A DNA stretch of 23,581 nt, from positions 1-23,581 of the forward strand of contig JALSIK010000140.1 of NCBI GenBank assembly GCA_026990045.1. The letters run 5' to 3'. Of this stretch, positions 6,812-13,242 are shown piece by piece. The position numbers were made by a program, and so were the translations under genes. The notes under the pieces are model-generated. The model had not been told where the DNA came from. It did no database searches and saw nothing but the letters and a program-made list of their open reading frames with translations. Position 1 is the stretch's first letter. Each line of letters opens with the position of its first letter. The DNA comes from Chromatiales bacterium. GTDB lineage: Bacteria; Pseudomonadota; Gammaproteobacteria; CAMYNG01.

Positions 6812-9115
6812 ATGGCCAAGCACCTAGTCATCGTGGAATCGCCGGCCAAGGCGAAGACCATCAAGAAGTACCTGGGCAGGGACTACGAGGTCCTGGCCTC
6901 GTACGGTCACGTGCGCGACCTGCGGCCCAAGGAAGGGGCGGTGGATCCCGAGCACGACTTCGCCATGACCTACGAGGTCATCGAAAAGAACAAGAAGCAC
7001 GTGGATGCCATCGCCAAGGCGCTGAAGAAGGCCGATGTCCTGCTGCTGGCCACGGACCCGGACCGCGAGGGCGAGGCCATCGCCTGGCACCTGTACGAGA
7101 TCCTCAAGGAGCGCGGCCTGCTCAAGAACAAGAAGGTCGGCAGGGTGGTGTTCCACGAGATCACCAGGCGCGCCATCCAGGAGGCGGTGGAGCACCCGCG
7201 CGAGCTGTCCACCGAGCTGGTCAACGCCCAGCAGGCCCGGCGCGCACTGGACTACCTGGTGGGGTTCAACCTCTCGCCCCTGCTGTGGAAGAAGATCCGC
7301 CGCGGCCTGTCCGCCGGCCGGGTCCAGAGCCCGGCCCTGCGCCTCATCGTCGAGCGGGAACAGGAGATCGAGGCCTTCAAGCCGCGCGAGTACTGGACCA
7401 TCGACGCCGACGTGGAGAAGGACAAGCAGCCCTTCAGCGCGCGGCTCATCGTGCTCGACGGCAAGAAGCTGACCCAGTTCTCCATCAACAACGAGAACAA
7501 GGCGCGCGAGGCCGAGCGCAAGATCGCCACGGCCGCCCGGGGCAGGCTGCACGTGGCCAAGGTGCAGAAGAAGCAGCGCAAGCGCAATCCCGCCGCGCCC
7601 TTCACCACCTCCACCCTGCAGCAGGAGGCCTCGCGCAAGCTGGGCTTCTCGGCCAGCCGCACCATGCGCGTGGCCCAGCAGCTCTACGAGGGCGTGGACA
7701 TCGGCGGCGAGACCGTGGGCCTCATCACCTACATGCGCACCGACTCCGTCAACCTGGCCAACGAGGCCCTGGACGAGATCCGGCGCTACATCGCCGAGAC
7801 CTTCGGCCCGGACAAGCTGCCGGACAAGCCGCGCACCTACAAGACCAAGGCGCGCAACGCCCAGGAGGCGCACGAGGCCATCCGCCCCACCTCGGTGTTC
7901 CGCACGCCGGCCGAGATCAAGGCGCATCTCAACAAGGACCAGTACCGGCTCTACGATTTGATCTGGAAGCGCACCATCGCCTGCCAGATGATCCATGCCA
8001 CCCTGGACACGGTGGCCGCCGACCTGACCGCCGGCGACAAGCACGTCTTCCGCGCCAACGGCTCCACCATCGTCGATCCCGGCTTCATGGCCGTGTACCA
8101 GGAGAGCGCCGACGAGACCAGGAAGGCCGCCGAGGACGAGGAGCAGCGCATGCTGCCCCCGCTCAAGGAAGGCGAGGACGTGGACCTGGTCCGCATCCGG
8201 CCCGAGCAGCACTTCACCGAGCCGCCGCCGCGCTACACCGAGGCCAGCCTGGTGAAGACCCTGGAGGAGCACGGCATCGGCCGCCCGTCCACCTACGCCT
8301 CCATCATCTCCACCCTGCAGGACCGCGAGTACGTCACCCTGGACAAGCGGCGTTTCAGGCCCACCGACGTCGGGCGCATCGTCAACAAGTTCCTCACCGA
8401 GCACTTCACCCGCTACGTGGACTACGACTTCACCGCCCACCTGGAGGACGAGCTGGACGAGATCTCCCGCGGCGAGCGCGAGTGGGTGCCGGTGATGCGG
8501 GAGTTCTGGGAGCCGTTCAAGGCGCTGGTGGAGGACAAGGACAAGAACGTGGACCGCAAGGACGTGACCCACGAGCCGCTGGACGAGAAGTGCCCCAAGT
8601 GCGGCGCCCCCCTGTCCATCCGCCTGGGACGGCGCGGCCGCTTCGTCGGCTGCACCGCCTACCCCGAGTGCGACTACACCCGCAACGTGGGCGAGGACGC
8701 CGGCACCGAGCCCGAGGTCATCGAGGGCCGCAAGTGCCCGGAGTGCGGCTCGGACCTCATCATCCGGCACGGGCGCTACGGCAAGTTCATCGGCTGCTCG
8801 GGCTACCCGGACTGCCGCTACATCGAGCCCCTGGAGAAGCCGGAGGACACCGGCGTCCGGTGCCCCGAGTGCAAGCTGGCCAACATGCTCAAGCGCAAGT
8901 CGCGCACGGGCAAGATCTTCTATTCCTGCGCCCGCTACCCCGACTGCACCTACGCGGTCTGGAACGAACCCCTCGACGAGCCCTGCCCCAAGTGCGGCTT
9001 CCCCATGCTCACCCTCAAGACCACCAAGCGCAAGGGGACGGAGAAGGTCTGCCCGCAGAAGGAGTGCGGCTACAGCGAGCCGGTGGAGCCGCCGGAGCAG
9101 GCCGCCGGCCCGTAA
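6812..9115 (+). CDS. topA: DNA topoisomerase I
   Basis: A 767-residue type IA topoisomerase that relaxes negative supercoils by a transient single-strand break (E. coli 865). The Toprim domain opens with HLVIVESPAKAKTIKKYLG and holds the acidic triad Asp82/Asp84/Glu86 in DPDREGEAIAWH. The active-site tyrosine is Tyr307 in GLITYMRTDSVN. The C-terminus (about 594-757) carries four successive CxxC...C zinc-ribbon modules (CPKCG, CPECG, CPECK, CPKCG), which bind single-stranded DNA. The start MAKHLVIVES is the family norm, although no strong Shine-Dalgarno is next to it. A GGGAGGTGAA at 6751 is too far away and has no usable start codon. tsaC begins three bases after the stop. Confidence 0.97.
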   Translation: MAKHLVIVESPAKAKTIKKYLGRDYEVLASYGHVRDLRPKEGAVDPEHDFAMTYEVIEKNKKHVDAIAKALKKADVLLLATDPDREGEAIAWHLYEILKERGLLKNKKVGRVVFHEITRRAIQEAVEHPRELSTELVNAQQARRALDYLVGFNLSPLLWKKIRRGLSAGRVQSPALRLIVEREQEIEAFKPREYWTIDADVEKDKQPFSARLIVLDGKKLTQFSINNENKAREAERKIATAARGRLHVAKVQKKQRKRNPAAPFTTSTLQQEASRKLGFSASRTMRVAQQLYEGVDIGGETVGLITYMRTDSVNLANEALDEIRRYIAETFGPDKLPDKPRTYKTKARNAQEAHEAIRPTSVFRTPAEIKAHLNKDQYRLYDLIWKRTIACQMIHATLDTVAADLTAGDKHVFRANGSTIVDPGFMAVYQESADETRKAAEDEEQRMLPPLKEGEDVDLVRIRPEQHFTEPPPRYTEASLVKTLEEHGIGRPSTYASIISTLQDREYVTLDKRRFRPTDVGRIVNKFLTEHFTRYVDYDFTAHLEDELDEISRGEREWVPVMREFWEPFKALVEDKDKNVDRKDVTHEPLDEKCPKCGAPLSIRLGRRGRFVGCTAYPECDYTRNVGEDAGTEPEVIEGRKCPECGSDLIIRHGRYGKFIGCSGYPDCRYIEPLEKPEDTGVRCPECKLANMLKRKSRTGKIFYSCARYPDCTYAVWNEPLDEPCPKCGFPMLTLKTTKRKGTEKVCPQKECGYSEPVEPPEQAAGP

Positions 9116-9118
9116 GCG

Positions 9119-9691
9119 ATGGCGGCGCCGGCCATCCCGTGGCGCGTGCGCTTCGCCGCCCGCCTGCTGGCCGGCGGCGGCATCGTCGCCTACCCCACCG
9201 AGGCGGTCTACGGCCTGGGCTGCGATCCCGGCGACACCGCGGCCCTGATCCGCCTGCGCCGCCTCAAGGGCCGGGACGCGGACAAGGGCTTCATCCTCAT
9301 CGCGGCCGACTTCCATCAGCTCGCGCCGTACATCGCGCCGCTGCCGGCGGACATGGCCCGGCGCGTGCGCCGCACCTGGCCCGGCCCCGTCACCTGGGTG
9401 GTCCCGGCGGGGCCGGCCGCCACGCCCTGGCTCACCGGGCCGCGGGACACCGTGGCCGTCCGGGTCACCGCCCACCCGGTGGCCGCGGCCCTGTGCCGGG
9501 CCTTCGGCGGGGCGGTGGTCTCCACCTCGGCCAATCCCCAGGGCCTGCGCCCGGCGCGCGACGCCCTCACCGTGCGCCGCTACTTCGGCGGCGCGGTGGA
9601 CTTCATCCTCACCGGGCCGGTGGACCGCCGCCGCGGCCCCAGCGAGATCCGCGACGCCCGCAGCGACCGGGTGCTGCGGCCGGCCCGCTGA
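9119..9691 (+). CDS. tsaC: Threonylcarbamoyl-AMP synthase (TsaC/YrdC family)
   Basis: A 190-residue cytoplasmic enzyme, the same length as E. coli TsaC. It makes threonylcarbamoyl-AMP from threonine, bicarbonate and ATP for the t6A37 modification of ANN-decoding tRNAs. The YrdC fold is shown by GGGIVAYPTEAVYGLGCDP, the KGRDADKGFILI loop, the WPGPVTWVVPA segment and the STSAN motif near the C-terminus. There is no C-terminal Sua5 domain, so this is the short form. The ATG lies only three bases after the topA stop, so translation is probably coupled. Co-location with hemF downstream is conserved in related bacteria. Confidence 0.95.
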   Translation: MAAPAIPWRVRFAARLLAGGGIVAYPTEAVYGLGCDPGDTAALIRLRRLKGRDADKGFILIAADFHQLAPYIAPLPADMARRVRRTWPGPVTWVVPAGPAATPWLTGPRDTVAVRVTAHPVAAALCRAFGGAVVSTSANPQGLRPARDALTVRRYFGGAVDFILTGPVDRRRGPSEIRDARSDRVLRPAR

Positions 9692-9712
9692 GCCCGCCTC
9701 CCGGCCATGGGG

Positions 9713-9740
9713 TACAATGCCGCCCGGCCTTTTCCCGGAG
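9713..9740 (+). promoter_or_regulatory. Possible hemF -10 and ribosome binding site
   Basis: TACAAT at 9713-9718 matches the -10 consensus at five of six positions in a GC-rich setting, but no recognisable -35 precedes it. CGGAG at 9736-9740 is a Shine-Dalgarno seven bases before the hemF ATG. hemF may therefore have its own promoter besides read-through from topA-tsaC. Confidence 0.35.
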
Positions 9741-9747
9741 ACCGGCC

Positions 9748-10683
9748 ATGAGCGCACCCGACATCGATGCCGTGAAGCAATACCTGCTGGCCCTGCAGGA
9801 CCGCATCTGCCGCGGCCTGGAGGAGGAGGACGGCGGCGGCCGCTTCCGCGAGGACACCTGGCAGCGCCCCGGCGGAGGCGGCGGCCGCTCGCGGGTGCTG
9901 GAGGACGGGGCCGTCATCGAGAAGGGCGGGGTCAACTTCTCCCACGTCCACGGCGACGGCCTGCCGCCGTCGGCGACGGCGCAGCGGCCCGAGCTGGCCG
10001 GGCGCGGCTTCCAGGCGCTGGGCGTGTCCCTGGTGATCCACCCGCGCAATCCCTACGTGCCCACCTCCCACGCCAACGTGCGCTTCTTCATCGCCGAGAA
10101 AGCGGGGGCCGAGCCCGTGTGGTGGTTCGGCGGCGGCTTCGACCTCACCCCGTACTACGGCTTCGAGGAGGACGCCGTCCACTGGCACCGCACCGCGCGG
10201 GCGGCCTGCGCCCCCTTCGGCGACGACGTCTATCCCCGCTTCAAGCAGTGGTGCGACGAGTACTTCTTCCTCAAGCACCGCAACGAGCCGCGCGGCGTGG
10301 GCGGCCTGTTCTTCGACGACCTCAACGAATGGGGCTTCGACCGCTGTTTCGCCTTCATGAAGAGCGTGGGCGATCACTACCTGCCCGCCTACCGCCCCAT
10401 CGTCGCCCGCCGCAAGGACACGCCCTACGGCGGGCGCGAGCGCGACTTCCAGCTCTACCGCCGCGGCCGCTACGTGGAGTTCAACCTGGTCTACGACCGC
10501 GGCACCCTGTTCGGGCTGCAGACCGGCGGGCGCACCGAGTCCATCCTCATGTCCCTGCCGCCGCTGGCGGCCTGGCGCTACGACTGGCGTCCCGCGCCCG
10601 GCACCCCCGAGGCCGAGCTCTACGAGGTGTTTCTCCGGCCCCGCGACTGGTTGCGCGCGGAGGAGGCGACACCTTCCGGCTAG
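9748..10683 (+). CDS. hemF: Oxygen-dependent coproporphyrinogen III oxidase
   Basis: A 311-residue cytoplasmic enzyme (E. coli 299) converting coproporphyrinogen III to protoporphyrinogen IX with O2 in haem synthesis. It carries the HemF signature from about residue 166 to 191: a KQWC start, a YFFLKHR middle, then RGVGGLFFDD. Also present are GGVNFSHVHG, NPYVPTSHANVRFF, WWFGGGFDLTPYYGF, and the C-terminal YVEFNLVYDRGTLFGLQTGG region involved in the dimer and active site. All of it is intact. The ATG at 9748 has CGGAG seven bases upstream. Presence of the O2-dependent form suggests aerobic or facultative growth. A separate anaerobic HemN elsewhere is not excluded. Confidence 0.97.
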   Translation: MSAPDIDAVKQYLLALQDRICRGLEEEDGGGRFREDTWQRPGGGGGRSRVLEDGAVIEKGGVNFSHVHGDGLPPSATAQRPELAGRGFQALGVSLVIHPRNPYVPTSHANVRFFIAEKAGAEPVWWFGGGFDLTPYYGFEEDAVHWHRTARAACAPFGDDVYPRFKQWCDEYFFLKHRNEPRGVGGLFFDDLNEWGFDRCFAFMKSVGDHYLPAYRPIVARRKDTPYGGRERDFQLYRRGRYVEFNLVYDRGTLFGLQTGGRTESILMSLPPLAAWRYDWRPAPGTPEAELYEVFLRPRDWLRAEEATPSG

Positions 10684-10808
10684 CCTTTCCTTCGGATTGC
10701 CCCGGCGCGGTGATCGCCTATAGCATGTATGGTCATCGGCTGCAGCGGCCGAGGCAGGGGTGAGCGCCAGCGAGCCCGTGGTCGAGGCCGGACGGGAGGC
10801 TGCACGGC
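10684..10808 (+). promoter_or_regulatory. hemF-DUF2892 intergenic region with weak promoter-like elements
   Basis: A 125-base gap. TTGCCC at 10697-10702 and TATAGC at 10719-10724 are 16 bases apart and resemble a weak sigma70 promoter for the downstream DUF2892 and GGDEF-EAL genes. GGGAGG at 10794-10799 lies nine bases before the ATG at 10809 and is a plausible Shine-Dalgarno. No terminator hairpin is obvious after hemF. Confidence 0.3.
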
Positions 10809-11021
10809 ATGCGAAAGAAAAACATCGGCCGGCTCGACCAGTTCCTGCGCATGGGCATCAGTGCCGGGATGATCTATGCCGGGGCGTTCCTCATCGAGGA
10901 TCCGTTCAGCGCCTGGTTCCTGGGCGCGCTGGGTGTCGGCAACTTCATCGTCGCGCTGGTCCGCTACTGTCCGCTGTACGCGGTGACCGGAATCGATACC
11001 CTCCAGGAACGGGGCGGCTGA
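10809..11021 (+). CDS. DUF2892 small inner-membrane protein
   Basis: A 70-residue protein beginning MRKKNIGRLDQFLRMG, followed by two hydrophobic segments (about residues 14-30 and 36-52) and the motif RYCPLYAVTGIDT. This is the usual pattern of DUF2892, the membrane domain also attached to some rhodanese proteins such as YgaP. The function is unknown. The single Cys in the CPLY motif is conserved in the family. It is preceded by GGGAGG and followed after 16 bases by the GGDEF-EAL gene, so the two probably share a transcript. No further function can be assigned from the sequence. Confidence 0.85.
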   Translation: MRKKNIGRLDQFLRMGISAGMIYAGAFLIEDPFSAWFLGALGVGNFIVALVRYCPLYAVTGIDTLQERGG

Positions 11022-11037
11022 GCGGCGGCTTCGTTCC

Positions 11038-12975
11038 GTGCGGCTGTCCACCCAGTTGCTGGGGGCCATCACGGGCATCACCCTCCTGGCCCTGCTGGTG
11101 TTCGGCGCAGTGGCCTACTGGATCATGACCGAGGCCGGGGAAAAGCGGCGCGCCGAGCTGCTGGCCCACCTCGCGGGTGACATCCTGGCCGAATTCCTGG
11201 CCCGCGATGCCGCGGCGCCGGACTCCAGCCGCGTGGCGGCCCTGCACCGGAAACACGGCCCCCCGGGGTCGTTGCTCGCCGTGTGGCGGGGCGAGGCCGT
11301 GGCCGTGGTGGCGGACGGGCCGGTGCCGCCCGGGCTGTCCCGGCGCCTCCGGGTCCTGGCGGGGGAAGGGCGCCGCAGGGGACGCCTGCGCCTGCGCGGG
11401 GCAGACCACCGGTGGGCCATGGCCGCCACCCCCTCGGGGGAGGCGGGCGTGTTCCTGGCGGAACCCCGGCGCGGTACGGATCCGGACGCCGCCACATTGC
11501 GCACGCGCCTGCTGGTCACCGGCGTGGTCATCCTCTGGCTCGCGGTGTGGGTGGCACTGATCCTAGCGGCGCTGATTTCGCGCCGCCTGGAGGAGAAGAA
11601 CGAGGCCCTGCGCCACCAGGCCCTGCACGACGGGCTCACCGGCCTGCCCAACCGGACCCTGCTGCTGGACCGCCTTGCCCAGGTGCTGCTTGCGGCCCGC
11701 CGGCGGCCTGTCTCCTTTGCTCTCCTGCTCATGGATCTGGATCGCTTCAAGGAGATCAACGACACCCTCGGGCACCACTTCGGCGATCTCCTGCTCCGGG
11801 AGGTCGGCCGGCGGATCCAGGCCTCCATCCGGGAAAACGACTCCCTGGCCCGGCTCGGGGGGGACGAGTTCGCGGTGTTGCTGCCGGACACCGGGCGCGA
11901 GGGCGCGCTGCTGTGCGCCACGCGCATCACCCGCCATCTCCAGCGCCGGTTCAGCGTCGAGGGGCTGCACATCGAAACGCGGGCCAGCATCGGCATCGCC
12001 CTCTACCCCGAGCACGGGGACGACGGCGTGACCCTGCTCCAGCGCGCCGACGTCGCCATGTACCAGGCCAAGCGCTCGGGAAACGATTTCGCGCTCTACG
12101 ATCCCGGCCGGGATTCCCACAGTGTCCGGCGCCTGCGGCTCATGGGCGAGTTGCGCGAGGCGGTGTCCGCGGGGCAGATGTTGCTTCATTACCAGCCCAT
12201 GCTGGACCTGCGGAGCGGGGCCGTCAGCGGGGCCGAGGTCCTGGTCCGGTGGCGGCACCCGGAGCTGGGGCTGGTCGCGCCCGGCGAGTTCATCCCCCTG
12301 GCGGAACAGATGGGGGCCATTCACCCGCTCACCCTGTGGGTCCTGGAGACGGCGCTCGCCCGGTTACGGGCGTGGCGCCGGGAGGGGATCGAGATGGTCC
12401 TGTCGGTCAACCTCTCCGCGCACTGCCTGCAGGATGCGTCCCTGCCGGCGACCGTGGAATCCCTCCTGCACCGCCACGAGATTCCTCCCGGCGCGCTGCA
12501 GCTGGAAATCACCGAGAGCGCCCTCATGCACGACCTCGATCGGGCGCGGGATATGCTGGGCCGGTTTCATACCCTGGGGGTGCACCTGGCGATAGACGAC
12601 TTCGGGACCGGCTTTTCCTCGCTTGCGTACCTGCGGCGGTTGTCCTTCGACGAGCTCAAGATCGACAAGTCGTTCGTGCGCGACATGTGTTCCGATCCCA
12701 ACGATGCCTCCATCGTCCGCGCCGTCATCGATCTGGCGCACAACCTGGGGTGCCGGGTGGTGGCCGAAGGGGTGGAAGACGATCGCACCCTGGCGCGCCT
12801 GCGGGAACTGGACTGCGATCGGGTCCAGGGTTTCTACCTGAGTCCACCGCTGGCAGCGGACGATGCAGGGCGCTGGTTCCGGGACCACGGCCACCGTGCC
12901 GCCGACCCGCCCGACGATGATGGCGGGGCCCGCCGGGACAGGGGCACGGACCGGGATCAACCCCGCCGCTCGTAG
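11038..12975 (+). CDS. Membrane GGDEF-EAL c-di-GMP turnover protein
   Basis: A 645-residue inner-membrane protein. One transmembrane helix lies at about residues 8-30 and a second at about 158-180, enclosing a 125-residue periplasmic sensor region I do not recognise. The GGDEF domain has an intact GGDEF motif (274-278) and an inhibitory RxxD site (Arg265-Asp268). The EAL domain has EVL (400-402) in place of EAL. It keeps the other phosphodiesterase residues seen in the family: VNLSA, EITES, the DD pair at 520-521, Lys541 in LKIDKS, AEGVED and QGFYLSPP. Both cyclase and phosphodiesterase activity are therefore possible. The start is a GTG at 11038 without a clear Shine-Dalgarno, but no later start preserves the first helix. 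The tail (after about residue 620) is polar and Asp/Arg-rich. The 3' end overlaps a minus-strand DUF502-tail fragment. Confidence 0.92.
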   Translation: MRLSTQLLGAITGITLLALLVFGAVAYWIMTEAGEKRRAELLAHLAGDILAEFLARDAAAPDSSRVAALHRKHGPPGSLLAVWRGEAVAVVADGPVPPGLSRRLRVLAGEGRRRGRLRLRGADHRWAMAATPSGEAGVFLAEPRRGTDPDAATLRTRLLVTGVVILWLAVWVALILAALISRRLEEKNEALRHQALHDGLTGLPNRTLLLDRLAQVLLAARRRPVSFALLLMDLDRFKEINDTLGHHFGDLLLREVGRRIQASIRENDSLARLGGDEFAVLLPDTGREGALLCATRITRHLQRRFSVEGLHIETRASIGIALYPEHGDDGVTLLQRADVAMYQAKRSGNDFALYDPGRDSHSVRRLRLMGELREAVSAGQMLLHYQPMLDLRSGAVSGAEVLVRWRHPELGLVAPGEFIPLAEQMGAIHPLTLWVLETALARLRAWRREGIEMVLSVNLSAHCLQDASLPATVESLLHRHEIPPGALQLEITESALMHDLDRARDMLGRFHTLGVHLAIDDFGTGFSSLAYLRRLSFDELKIDKSFVRDMCSDPNDASIVRAVIDLAHNLGCRVVAEGVEDDRTLARLRELDCDRVQGFYLSPPLAADDAGRWFRDHGHRAADPPDDDGGARRDRGTDRDQPRRS

Positions 12976-13044
12976 TCGATGTGCTCCGGCGCCACGGCGC
13001 CGCCGGAGAAGATGAAGGCCATGGCCTCGTCCAAGGCCCGGTCG
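12967..13044 (-). repeat. Direct repeat of the DUF502 3' end, copy 1
   Basis: Seventy-eight bases matching 19257-19334 at 72 positions and in the same orientation. The perfect core is 38 bases (12972-13009 equals 19262-19299). Mismatches are at 12971, 13010, 13019, 13032, 13037 and 13040. Similarity ends abruptly after 13044. With its partner it brackets the two ankyrin genes. Confidence 0.9.
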
Positions 13045-13150
13045 ACCCCGGGGGGCCATGCGGAATCGGGCGCCCGTCCGCCCCGCGCGGGCGCCACGGG
13101 ATGCTGCCAGGGGGGATTTCTCTGCGCCCTCCGTGCCCGGGCGGCCGCAA

Positions 13151-13179
13151 TTGTTTCCTCCGCGGGGGTCCGATAGAAT
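13151..13179 (+). promoter_or_regulatory. Sigma70-like promoter for the ankyrin genes
   Basis: TTGTTT (13151-13156) and TAGAAT (13174-13179) are separated by exactly 17 bases. The -10 matches consensus at five of six positions and the -35 keeps TTG. Transcription would begin near 13186, giving a leader of about 57 bases to the ATG at 13243. It is the best-looking promoter in this part of the window and lies inside the minus-strand fragment. Confidence 0.55.
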
Positions 13180-13242
13180 TTCGCCCCAGCGAATGCCAGG
13201 GACGGAAGCAGCGCAGCCAGACCACAGGCGTCCATCCTCGTC

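Noticed and set aside
6824..9757. A 977-codon minus-strand open frame opposite topA and tsaC
   Set aside because: Low-complexity Gly/Ala/Arg/Val translation with no motif. topA and tsaC on the plus strand are unmistakable.
13186..13242. Resemblance of ACGGAAGCAGCGCAGCC in the ankyrin leader to the conserved SRP RNA segment
   Set aside because: Only a short piece matches. The flanking SRP stem and the full GGAAGGAAGCAGCC-type motif are absent, and no complementary arms are seen.
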